Below, piece after piece: positions 56,486 to 64,000 of a stretch of DNA of 64,000 bases. A program made the position numbers and the translations under genes. The notes below the pieces were generated by a model, which worked only from the letters and a program-made list of their open reading frames with translations, searched no databases and was not told the origin of the DNA. Source of the DNA: an uncultured Phascolarctobacterium sp. (GTDB lineage: Bacteria > Bacillota > Negativicutes > Acidaminococcales > Acidaminococcaceae); NCBI GenBank assembly GCA_900757795.1, contig CAAEPE010000030.1, positions 1-64,000 of the forward strand. Reading direction: 5' to 3'. Within the stretch, counting starts at the first letter, position 1, and every line of letters starts with the position of its first letter.

Positions 56486-59020
56486 ATGTATATTCTGTAT
56501 AATATTCTCATTTTAATAGTGTTGGTGATTTTTGTCATACCATATTACACTTATCGTTTGTTTACAGAAAAGGGCTTTGGGCTTAGGTTTAAGCAACAGG
56601 TTTTTGGCCGTATTGATGAACAGGAAATAGCTAAGGTTATGCGCAAGGATTGTATTTGGATTCATGGCGCTTCCGTAGGTGAAATTGTTGCGACCAGTCC
56701 TTTGGTTAAGCAAATACGCAAAGCTATGCCGGATAGGCCAGTACTGGTCAGTGCTTTTACTGTAGGCGGCTATAATATGGCTAAGCAGATTATTCCCGAG
56801 GCGGATGCGATTATCTATTTTCCTTTGGATTTGCCTTTCGTAGCTGAATCTTTGGTTAAACGTATTCATCCGGGCGTATTTATGCCAGTAGAAACGGAGC
56901 TGTGGCCTAATTTTCTGCGTGCTATTCGCGAACGTCATATTCCTGTGATGATGGTTAACGGCCGTATTTCGGAAAAATCCGTTAAGAACTACCGTTATCT
57001 TTATGGTATTTGGGACGATATGCTGAACACCGTTACCCGCTTTTGCATGCAGTCCAGTATTGATGCTGATTATATCGCCCATTTGGGAGCGGACAGAAAG
57101 AAAATCTTTGTTACCGGCAATACTAAATTTGACCAAACCTATGCAGAAGTTACGGCAGAAGATTTGGCGAAGTACCGCTTTGAATTGGGTTTAAAAAATG
57201 ATTATCCCATTATTGTTGCCGGCTCTACCCATCCCGGTGAGGAAAAGATTCTGCTGGAGAGCTTTAAGGCAGTCAGAGCTAAATTTCCTCATGCCAGATT
57301 AGTAATTGCTCCTCGTAAAACAGGGCGTGCAGAGGAAATTGCCAAGCTGGCCAGCCATTATGGCTACGAAACCGGCTTCCGTTCCAAAATGCAGGAAGTT
57401 GAAGGCGAACGCAAGGAATATCCGCTGTTGATTATTGATACTATTGGCGAATTAGGCCGTATTTATGCCGTAGGCGACGTAGTTTATGTGGGCGGCTCTT
57501 TTAGCAATACGGGCGGCCACAATGTTTTGGAGCCTGCGGCTCATGCCAAGCCTATTCTTGTAGGGCCAAGCATGCAGAACTTTAAGGATTCCTATGCTTT
57601 GCTCAGCAAGGTTAAAGCCTGCAAAATGGTTAACAGTACGTCTGAATTAACCAGTGAAATGCTGGATATTTTACAAAATGAGGAGCGCCGTGCTCAAATG
57701 GGCGCTGCGTCCTTACAAGTTATTAAAGAAAATCGTGGAGCAGACATCCGCAGTATTCATTATTTAAAAGAGCTTTTGGATTTGACTGCTGTTCCTGCCC
57801 GCGAGTATGCCGTTTATCCTGTTAATACCCGTAATCTTAATGATGAAGGCGGCGGCCGCCTGCGTCACGGAGATGCGCTTATCCAATATATCTATCGTAT
57901 TGCGTATGGCCCGGATACGCCGTTTATGGGCTGGCTTTTGCTGGCAGTTTTGCGCGGCATGTCCTATCTTTATAAATTCGGCGTATGCTGCAAGTTGAGT
58001 ATGTACGATTTAGGCTTGCTGAAAAAGGAGAAGCTTGACTGCTGCGTAATTTCCATTGGTAATATTACTGTTGGCGGTACCGGCAAAACTCCTACGGCAC
58101 AAAAAATGGCCGCTATTATCAAAGCAATGGGATATCGCGTAGTTATCTTGAACCGCGGCTATCGTTCCCATTGGGGTAAAGAATTAGGCGTTGTTTCTGA
58201 CGGCAATAAAATTTTCATGACTGCTTATGAAGCAGGTGACGAAGCCTATTTAATGGCTAAAACACTGCCGGGAATTCCGGTTGTTATCGGCAAAAATCGT
58301 GCCGTTACCGGACGCTATGCAGTAGAAAAGCTCAATGCAGAAGTAATCATTATGGATGACGGCTATCAGCATTGGCAGTTGGAGCGCGATTTGGACGTTG
58401 TTTTGGTTGATACTTTAAATATGTTTGGCAATGGCTGCGTATTACCCCGCGGTACTTTGCGTGAGCCTTTGCAGAATTTGGCTCGCGGCGATCTGTTCCT
58501 GCTGACTAAAACCGATCAAAGCAGTAAATTGAACAGAATGCAGCTGCGCAATATTATTGCTAAATATAATGCTCAGGCTCCTGTTATTGAAAGTATCCAT
58601 CATCCGAAAAATTTTGTAGAGATTGCCGACTGGTATAAGGGTATATCCGAGAATATTAAGGATTTAGAAGATTTGAAAGGAAAAGACGTTATGGTCTTTT
58701 CGGCAATCGGCAATCCGTCATCTTTTGAGCAGACCTTATCCAGCATTGGCTTAAATATTTTAGAATCAGTCCGCTATCCTGACCATCACGATTATGGTAT
58801 GCTGGAAATGCAGTATATTAACGAACGCGCCAGCAGCTTAAAGGCTGTGGCTATGGTCGCTACTGCTAAGGATGCGGTAAAAATTCCTACGGAGTTTATT
58901 TATTCTGCCCGTGAAATACCTCTGTACATCCTGAATATGGATATCTGTATTACTGAGGGTATGGATAAATTCACGGAATATATTGATGGTGCCATTAAAA
59001 AGGAGCTTGATAAAAAATGA
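56486..59020 (+). CDS. waaA-lpxK: Fusion of Kdo transferase (WaaA) and tetraacyldisaccharide 4'-kinase (LpxK)
   Basis: 844 residues in one frame. N-terminal ~1-430: WaaA, with a membrane anchor (LILIVLVIFVIPYYTYRLF), WIHGASVGEIVATSPLVKQI, METELWPNF-like VETELWPNFLRA, and VGGSFSNTGGHNVLEPAAHA. C-terminal ~462-844: LpxK, with a membrane helix (MGWLLLAVLRGMSYLYKFG), Walker A ITVGGTGKTP (~527-536), LNRGYRS, and MDDGYQHWQLERDLDVVLVD. The two steps (4'-phosphorylation of the disaccharide, then Kdo addition) follow one another; the LpxK step precedes WaaA's, but the order in the polypeptide is the reverse. E. coli has separate proteins of 425 and 328 residues. Confidence 0.95.
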   Translation: MYILYNILILIVLVIFVIPYYTYRLFTEKGFGLRFKQQVFGRIDEQEIAKVMRKDCIWIHGASVGEIVATSPLVKQIRKAMPDRPVLVSAFTVGGYNMAKQIIPEADAIIYFPLDLPFVAESLVKRIHPGVFMPVETELWPNFLRAIRERHIPVMMVNGRISEKSVKNYRYLYGIWDDMLNTVTRFCMQSSIDADYIAHLGADRKKIFVTGNTKFDQTYAEVTAEDLAKYRFELGLKNDYPIIVAGSTHPGEEKILLESFKAVRAKFPHARLVIAPRKTGRAEEIAKLASHYGYETGFRSKMQEVEGERKEYPLLIIDTIGELGRIYAVGDVVYVGGSFSNTGGHNVLEPAAHAKPILVGPSMQNFKDSYALLSKVKACKMVNSTSELTSEMLDILQNEERRAQMGAASLQVIKENRGADIRSIHYLKELLDLTAVPAREYAVYPVNTRNLNDEGGGRLRHGDALIQYIYRIAYGPDTPFMGWLLLAVLRGMSYLYKFGVCCKLSMYDLGLLKKEKLDCCVISIGNITVGGTGKTPTAQKMAAIIKAMGYRVVILNRGYRSHWGKELGVVSDGNKIFMTAYEAGDEAYLMAKTLPGIPVVIGKNRAVTGRYAVEKLNAEVIIMDDGYQHWQLERDLDVVLVDTLNMFGNGCVLPRGTLREPLQNLARGDLFLLTKTDQSSKLNRMQLRNIIAKYNAQAPVIESIHHPKNFVEIADWYKGISENIKDLEDLKGKDVMVFSAIGNPSSFEQTLSSIGLNILESVRYPDHHDYGMLEMQYINERASSLKAVAMVATAKDAVKIPTEFIYSAREIPLYILNMDICITEGMDKFTEYIDGAIKKELDKK

Positions 59021-59751
59021 AAGTACTTTGTGTAATTCCTGCCCGCTATGCGTCTACACGTCTGCCGGGTAAACCATTGTCCATGATTTGCGGTAAGCCG
59101 ATGATTCAGCGCGTGTATGAACGCGCCTGTTTGGCTAAGCTGCCTGATGAGGTGGTTGTAGCTACAGATAATGAACAAGTAAAAAAAGCAGTGGAAGCCT
59201 GTGGCGGCAAGGCTATGATGACTTCTCCCGATCATCCCAGCGGTACCGACCGTTTGGCAGAAGTAGCATTGAATTATCCTGATGTTGACGTTATCGTCAA
59301 TGTGCAGGGCGACGAGCCTATGATTCCTCCGGAGGTAATTGACCGTTTGGCAGCTGTTTTCAGCGAGGACGAAAATTTGCAGATGGCTACCTTAAAGGTT
59401 GCCATGCAGGAGGAAGATTACAATAATCCTGCTGCCGTTAAGGTGGTAACCGATTTGAACGGTTATGCGCTGTATTTTTCCCGCAGTCTGATGCCTTATC
59501 CGCGTAATAAACCGGAGGGCTATACCGTGTATAAGCATGTAGGTATTTATGCATATCGCCGCAGCTTTTTGCTGAAATATGCTGCTTTGGCTCCTACGCC
59601 TTTAGAAAAAGCAGAAAGTCTGGAGCAGCTGCGCGCATTGGAAAACGGTTATAAGATTAAGGTTCTGGAAAGCGATTTTCAGGGTATCGGGGTAGATACT
59701 CCCGAAGATTTGGCAGCGGTCAATGAACTGTTTGCTAAAATGAATAAATAG
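59017..59751 (+). CDS. kdsB: 3-deoxy-manno-octulosonate cytidylyltransferase
   Basis: 244 residues. [20 protein letters not shown] at the start, [25 protein letters not shown], and IGVDTPEDL near the end are KdsB signatures. It activates Kdo to CMP-Kdo, the donor for WaaA. It overlaps the WaaA-LpxK stop by four bases, and kdsA starts 10 bases after it. Confidence 0.97.
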   Translation: MKVLCVIPARYASTRLPGKPLSMICGKPMIQRVYERACLAKLPDEVVVATDNEQVKKAVEACGGKAMMTSPDHPSGTDRLAEVALNYPDVDVIVNVQGDEPMIPPEVIDRLAAVFSEDENLQMATLKVAMQEEDYNNPAAVKVVTDLNGYALYFSRSLMPYPRNKPEGYTVYKHVGIYAYRRSFLLKYAALAPTPLEKAESLEQLRALENGYKIKVLESDFQGIGVDTPEDLAAVNELFAKMNK

Positions 59752-59761
59752 GAGGTTAGCT

Positions 59762-60580
59762 ATGCATATTGTTAAAGTTGGCGATTATCAGGTAGGTCAA
59801 GGTCATCCTTTGATGCTTATGGCGGGTCCCTGCGTACTTGAGGGTTACGAACGCAGCCTGATGATTGGCAAGCGTACAAAGGCTATCTGCGAGGAATTGG
59901 GGATTCCTTATGTGTTTAAGGCTTCCTTTGATAAAGCCAATCGTTCCTCCTATGCTTCTTTCCGCGGCCCCGGCATTGAAGAAGGCTTGCGGATTTTAGC
60001 ACAAATTAAAAAGGACTTAGGCGTGCCGGTGGTTACGGATATTCACGAGCCCTGGCAGGCAGAAAAAGCTGCCGAGGTGGCAGATATTCTGCAAATACCG
60101 GCCTTTTTGTGCCGTCAGACTGACTTGGTTTGGGCAGCTGCCAAAACAGGCAGAACTGTCAATGTTAAAAAAGGTCAGTTTTTGGCGCCTTGGGACATGA
60201 AAAACGTTATTAAAAAGGTTGAAGAAGCAGGCAACACTAATTTGCTGCTTACAGAGCGCGGCGCCAGCTTCGGTTACAATACTTTGGTAACCGATATGCG
60301 TGGGTTGGCTGTAATGCGTGAATTAGGCTATCCCGTAGTAATGGACGCTACTCACAGCGTGCAGATTCCCGGCGGACAGGGAACCTCCAGCGGCGGGCAG
60401 AGCCAATATGTACCGCACATGGCTAGAGCTGCGGCAGCCGTAGGTATTGACGCTTTATTCTTAGAGGTGCATGATAATCCGGCCGAGGCTTTAAGTGATG
60501 GTCCCAATATGGTGCGCTTGGATGATTTGCACAAGCTGCTCAGCGATGTGCTGGCTATTGATAAAATAGTGCGCGGCTGA
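59762..60580 (+). CDS. kdsA: 3-deoxy-8-phosphooctulonate synthase
   Basis: 272 residues, DAHP-synthase-like TIM barrel. [19 protein letters not shown] at the start, [28 protein letters not shown], and [19 protein letters not shown]. It condenses PEP with arabinose 5-phosphate. Cys in AGPC (Asn in the E. coli enzyme) marks the metal-dependent class of KDO8P synthases. GGAGG stands before the ATG. Confidence 0.97.
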   Translation: MHIVKVGDYQVGQGHPLMLMAGPCVLEGYERSLMIGKRTKAICEELGIPYVFKASFDKANRSSYASFRGPGIEEGLRILAQIKKDLGVPVVTDIHEPWQAEKAAEVADILQIPAFLCRQTDLVWAAAKTGRTVNVKKGQFLAPWDMKNVIKKVEEAGNTNLLLTERGASFGYNTLVTDMRGLAVMRELGYPVVMDATHSVQIPGGQGTSSGGQSQYVPHMARAAAAVGIDALFLEVHDNPAEALSDGPNMVRLDDLHKLLSDVLAIDKIVRG

Positions 60581-60622
60581 GTATTAGTAATAGAAGTTGA
60601 CTAAAGAAAGGTGGCAGCAGTT

Positions 60623-61597
60623 ATGGAAGCAATGCTGGAGCACGCCCGCGACGTTCTGCGTATGGAAGCAGAAGCCGTTTTAGAGCTTGTGCCTCGAATA
60701 GATGAAAATTTTGCAGCAGCCGTAAATCTGATTTTGGAATGTCAGGGGCGCACTGTTATAACAGGTATGGGTAAGAGCGGTTTGATTGGCCGTAAAATGG
60801 CAGCAACATTGGCCAGTACTGGCACGCCGTCCTTTTATCTGCATCCGGCAGAGGGAATTCACGGCGATTTAGGTATGGTAACCTCCAGCGACGTAGTTAT
60901 CGCTTTATCCAATAGCGGTGAAACAGGCGAGGTGCTGAATATTCTGCCATCCCTGCGCCGTATTGGCGCAAAAATTATCGCTATGGTGGGCAACGCTAAT
61001 TCTACCTTAGGCAAAAATGCTGACGTTGTTTTGGATGTAGGTGTCAGCAAGGAGGCTTGTCCTTTAGGTCTTGCTCCTACCAGCAGCACTACTGCCGCGT
61101 TGGCTTACGGTGATGCTTTGGCGCTGGCGCTGCTTAAAAAGCACAATTTCACTGCCAGTCAGTTTGCTATATTCCATCCAGGCGGCAGCTTAGGACGTAA
61201 ATTGCTGTTGACCGTAGGCAGCATTATGCACAAGGGCGACGAAAATCCCACTGTTTTGGCAGATACGACGGTGCAGGATGCGCTGTTTGTTATTACCGAT
61301 AAAGGTTTGGGCGCTGTTTCCGTAGTAGATGCTGACGGAGTTATGCAGGGAGTACTGACTGACGGCGATATCCGCCGCGGTTTGAGCAAGGGCGTAGGTT
61401 TTTTGCAGCGTCCTGTGCGTGAATTGATGACTGCTTCGCCGAAAACCATTACCGAAGATAAATTGGCGGCGCAGGCTTTGCATTTAATGGAAAGCAACAA
61501 GCCGAAGCCTATTACTGTGCTGCCGGTTATTGACGAACAGAAAAAGGTTATCGGACTGCTGCACATGACTGACTTAGTGCGTCAGGGAGTGGTATAA
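60623..61597 (+). CDS. kdsD: Arabinose-5-phosphate isomerase (KpsF/GutQ/KdsD)
   Basis: 324 residues from ATG 60623 (AGGTGG nine bases ahead; GTG 60611 also in frame). SIS domain ~35-175 (VITGMGKSGLIGRKMAATLA, LSNSGETGEVLNILP), then two CBS domains (~205-324; VSVVDADGVMQGVLTDGDIR). It makes arabinose 5-phosphate from ribulose 5-phosphate, the substrate of KdsA. Its stop overlaps the kdsC start by one base (TAATG). Confidence 0.96.
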   Translation: MEAMLEHARDVLRMEAEAVLELVPRIDENFAAAVNLILECQGRTVITGMGKSGLIGRKMAATLASTGTPSFYLHPAEGIHGDLGMVTSSDVVIALSNSGETGEVLNILPSLRRIGAKIIAMVGNANSTLGKNADVVLDVGVSKEACPLGLAPTSSTTAALAYGDALALALLKKHNFTASQFAIFHPGGSLGRKLLLTVGSIMHKGDENPTVLADTTVQDALFVITDKGLGAVSVVDADGVMQGVLTDGDIRRGLSKGVGFLQRPVRELMTASPKTITEDKLAAQALHLMESNKPKPITVLPVIDEQKKVIGLLHMTDLVRQGVV

Positions 61598-62229
61598 TGT
61601 TTGATTTGGCAGCTATAAATAATTTTAGCATTCCAAAATTACAAAGAGAAATTACCGGTGCAGCTGCGCAGAATAAAAAAAGCTATGATGAACTGCGTGA
61701 AGCTTTAGCGCAGATTCGTTTATTGGCTTTGGATGTGGACGGCGTATTGACTGACGGTACTATCAATATTAGTGCCGAGGGCGAGATTTTTAAAGGCTTC
61801 AACGCCAAGGACGGACTGGGCATCAGTGCGGCTTTGCGCAACGATTTGCAGGTAGCGATTATTACCGGACGCAAAAGCGAAATCATCCATCACCGCTGCC
61901 GTGAGCTGGGCATTACGCTTTTAGGCGAAGGCATCAAGGATAAGCGTGCTGCTTTGGCGGAGTTAAGCGCTTCTTTGGGATTTACTAAAGCGCAGACTGC
62001 GTATATGGGCGACGACCTTAATGATTTGCCCGCTTTTGCGGCAGCCGGGTTAGCCTTTGCTCCAAGCGATGCCAGCATGGAGGTGCTAGCCTTGGCTGAT
62101 ATCGTTACTAAAGCAGAGGGCGGACGCGGTGCCGTGCGTGAAGCGATTACCATGATTTTGGCTGCGCAGGGAAAATGGAATAAGATTATCAATTCGTATA
62201 TCCAGGCTGGTCAAGGAGATAAGCAATAA
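61597..62229 (+). CDS. kdsC: Kdo-8-phosphate phosphatase
   Basis: 210 residues. An N-terminal extension of about 40 residues precedes the HAD core: LLALDVDGVLTDGTINIS (~44), TGRKSEIIHHRCRELGI, and MGDDLNDLPAFAAAGLAFAP (~133). It removes phosphate from Kdo 8-phosphate. Start and stop codons overlap those of both neighbours (TAATG), so kdsD-kdsC-acyltransferase are translationally coupled. Typical KdsC has 170-190 residues. Confidence 0.95.
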   Translation: MFDLAAINNFSIPKLQREITGAAAQNKKSYDELREALAQIRLLALDVDGVLTDGTINISAEGEIFKGFNAKDGLGISAALRNDLQVAIITGRKSEIIHHRCRELGITLLGEGIKDKRAALAELSASLGFTKAQTAYMGDDLNDLPAFAAAGLAFAPSDASMEVLALADIVTKAEGGRGAVREAITMILAAQGKWNKIINSYIQAGQGDKQ

Positions 62230-63131
62230 TGTGGTTATATTATTTACTGAAAACTTTGAGTACGGTTATATCCTGGCTGCCCTATAAGCTGGTGGTCAAT
62301 ATTGGCCGCGGCATGGGCCATCTTTATCATAAAATTGCTAAGAAGCAGCGCATCCGTGCCGAAGAAACTATTCGCGAGCGTTTAGGCTACAGTGAAGAAC
62401 AGGCACAAAAGACGATTAAGTCACTGTTTATTAATTTAGGCATGACCTTTATGGAAATCATGTATATGCCTGCTTTGAATAAGGATAATATCCGCGGACT
62501 GGTGACCTTTGACAGGCCGGATATTTTGTGGGAGGCTGTGCATGAAAATAAAGGCGTTGTTATGCTGGCCTGCCACATGGATAACTGGGAATGGCTGGGT
62601 GCAGGTTTGGCGCTGAATGGTTTTCCTTTAAGTGCCGTGGAAAAGCCGCAGCCCAATAGAGTTTACAGTGATTTTATGAATGAGTTGCGCCGCGGAGTAG
62701 GCCAGGAAATTTTTGCCCGCGGTACCAGCGAGATTCTCGGATGTGCCCGCGCTATGAAAAAAGGGCGTATGCTGGGCTTGATAGCCGACCAAGACGGCGG
62801 ATACGACGGCATTTTTGTACCGTTTTTAGGGAAAATGGCTTCTACGCCTACGGGACCTGCTTATTTTGCCCGCAAATTTAAAGCGCCGATAATACCGATT
62901 TTTATTGTGCGTAAGCCGGATGGTTATGGTCATCAGGCGATTGTACGCGACCCGATTCGTTACGAATTCACCGGTGATACAAAAACCGACGATTATAATG
63001 TAACTTTGAAAATGACTCAAGAGGTTGAAAAGATAATTAAAGAATATCCCGATAACTGGATTTGGTTCCAGCATCGTTGGAATACACCCTATACACCACC
63101 TGAGGAGACAGAACAAGCAGATGAAAAATAA
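62229..63131 (+). CDS. Lipid A late acyltransferase (LpxL/HtrB family), copy 2
   Basis: 300 residues. Catalytic HX4E in ACHMDNWEWLGAGLA (~117), IADQDGGYDGIFVPFLGK (~178), and the terminal YPDNWIWFQHRWNT. Its first ~20 residues are hydrophobic. With the copy at 49487 it should place two secondary acyl chains, giving a hexaacyl-type lipid A if each acts once. The 3' end overlaps lptC by 11 bases. Confidence 0.92.
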   Translation: MWLYYLLKTLSTVISWLPYKLVVNIGRGMGHLYHKIAKKQRIRAEETIRERLGYSEEQAQKTIKSLFINLGMTFMEIMYMPALNKDNIRGLVTFDRPDILWEAVHENKGVVMLACHMDNWEWLGAGLALNGFPLSAVEKPQPNRVYSDFMNELRRGVGQEIFARGTSEILGCARAMKKGRMLGLIADQDGGYDGIFVPFLGKMASTPTGPAYFARKFKAPIIPIFIVRKPDGYGHQAIVRDPIRYEFTGDTKTDDYNVTLKMTQEVEKIIKEYPDNWIWFQHRWNTPYTPPEETEQADEK

Positions 63132-63675
63132 TAAAGCAATTATGTACATTGCTGCGGGGCTGGTAATTGCCGGAGCAGTTATTGCCTGGCTGATGCTGGG
63201 CGGGGATAAACCTGTTAACGTGGATTTAGGTAAGGGCGTTAAAGCGCAAGTAAGCACTTCCTTGAAAAATACCGTTATCCACCGTGAAAAGGACGGCAAA
63301 AAACTGTGGGAGTTTACCGTTGCCGAAATGGAGAATGACCACAAAAATAACATTGCGCATCTCAAAGGCATTAAAGGCAAGGTTTACCGCAATGACGGCA
63401 GTTATATTGATATGTCTGCTGATAATGGCTTTGCGGCTATCAATAAAAATGATTTTTCTTTAGAAGGAAAAGTTAAGGCTGTTTTAAATACCGGCGGTGA
63501 GCTTTATGCCGATAAAATAACTTGGAATCAAAACAAGGAGCTTATTACGGCCACTGGCCATGTAAAAATGGTAAAGGATGAATGGATTGCTACCGCTAAC
63601 GAGGCGATAACAACCAGCGCTTTTGCCAGCTTGAAATTAAAAGGTAATGCCAAGGTTGAGAAAGGCGGAAAATAA
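63121..63675 (+). CDS. lptC: LPS export protein LptC
   Basis: 184 residues. One N-terminal span (AIMYIAAGLVIAGAVIAWLM) then a beta-jellyroll of the LptC/OstA kind: LWEFTVAEMENDHKNNIAHL, KVYRNDGSYIDMSADNGFAA, ELITATGHVKMV. It sits between the LptB2FG pump and the LptA bridge, passing LPS across the periplasm. It overlaps the acyltransferase and is one base away from lptA, so the order lptC-lptA agrees. Confidence 0.9.
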   Translation: MKNNKAIMYIAAGLVIAGAVIAWLMLGGDKPVNVDLGKGVKAQVSTSLKNTVIHREKDGKKLWEFTVAEMENDHKNNIAHLKGIKGKVYRNDGSYIDMSADNGFAAINKNDFSLEGKVKAVLNTGGELYADKITWNQNKELITATGHVKMVKDEWIATANEAITTSAFASLKLKGNAKVEKGGK

Positions 63676-63676
63676 A

Positions 63677-64000
63677 ATGAAAAAGACAAACAAACTGATA
63701 TTAGCAGCAGCTGCTGCTTTGCTGAGCTTAGGTTTAACCGCCAGCGCACTGGCTGCGCCGGAAAATTTTAGCGTGCAGGCTGACGAGCTGGAATATAATC
63801 TGAAAACAGGCGAGGGTGAGGCCAAAGGTCATGTTGTATTGAAACAAAATGGCGGTGTGGCTACAGCTAATTATGCAAAATTTAACAGCAAAGCTAAAAG
63901 CGGCACTTTAATCGGCAATGTTGTGGCTGACAGAGAAGACGCGCATATCGTCTGCAACGAATTTATTGCACATAATGAAAATGATATGTCCGCTGTGGGC
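63677..64000 (+). CDS. lptA: LPS transport protein LptA (partial, runs past the window)
   Basis: The first 108 codons are in the window. Signal peptide ending ASALA-AP (~27), then VQADELEYNLKTGEGEAKGH (~32), the OstA/LptA repeat start, and NVVADREDAHIVCNEFIAH. LptA forms the periplasmic bridge between LptC and LptD. It begins one base after the lptC stop (AATAAA then ATG). lptB would be expected next, beyond the edge. Confidence 0.9.
   Translation, partial: MKKTNKLILAAAAALLSLGLTASALAAPENFSVQADELEYNLKTGEGEAKGHVVLKQNGGVATANYAKFNSKAKSGTLIGNVVADREDAHIVCNEFIAHNENDMSAVG

Overview
This window reads as chromosomal DNA of a diderm (outer-membrane) Firmicute of the class Negativicutes. Gram-positive-style regulation (a T-box leader, a THI-box, TTGACA/TATAAT promoters, AGGAGG ribosome sites, GTG/TTG starts) sits beside a complete Gram-negative envelope programme (lipid A, Kdo and heptose synthesis, Lpt, Bam, Skp, Mla, TolC, TamB). 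By eye the base composition is moderately AT-rich. A gut Acidaminococcaceae-type genome (Phascolarctobacterium-like) would fit, but the genus is an inference. I see no tRNA, rRNA, CRISPR array, insertion sequence or prophage.

Layout. 1-2.7 kb: a 108-bp repeat present twice with a long hairpin, then an Fe-S/flavoprotein pair of the fumarate reductase family. 2.7-6.5 kb: a secreted barnase-like RNase lipoprotein with its barstar inhibitor, then a NitT/TauT/SsuABC-type ABC importer. 6.5-9.9 kb: an ABC-F protein behind a 24-bp leader hairpin, and a MATE exporter. 10-13.7 kb (minus strand): serC-serA-histidine phosphatase, driven by a strong promoter and a T-box leader with two antiterminator/terminator modules. 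13.9-16.7 kb: an NSS-family symporter, then thiC under a TPP riboswitch. 16.8-26.7 kb: a DUF535 protein, an unknown exported repeat protein, an LptD-like protein, and the ADP-heptose/heptosyltransferase operon (gmhA-hldE-hldD-gmhB-waaC-waaF-like). 26.7-33 kb: a 61-aa conserved-looking protein, murA, mreB, an AMIN-NAGPA protein, a tiny lipoyl-domain lipoprotein and an S55 (SpoIVB-type) peptidase.

33-64 kb is an almost uninterrupted outer-membrane assembly supercluster: mlaEFD (MlaD carries a C-terminal beta-barrel), tolC, tamB, a sigma-70-family factor followed by a single-pass membrane protein, bamA, an unknown barrel-like protein, three tandem Skp/OmpH genes, lpxD, an LpxL-like acyltransferase, lpxC, fabZ, lpxA, lpxI, lpxB, msbA, a fused waaA-lpxK gene, kdsB, kdsA, kdsD, kdsC, a second LpxL-like acyltransferase, lptC and the start of lptA, which runs off the window. 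Together these make Kdo2-lipid A, flip it, transport it, and insert and maintain the outer membrane.

Least explained and most worth following: the sigma factor/membrane protein pair inside the envelope cluster; the unknown barrel beside BamA; the WaaA-LpxK fusion; the doubled T-box antiterminator; the shared TGACTGATTAGTCA operator at tolC and at the mini-lipoyl gene; the membrane-anchored barnase with a changed inhibitor interface; and the hairpin-bearing repeat at the left edge.
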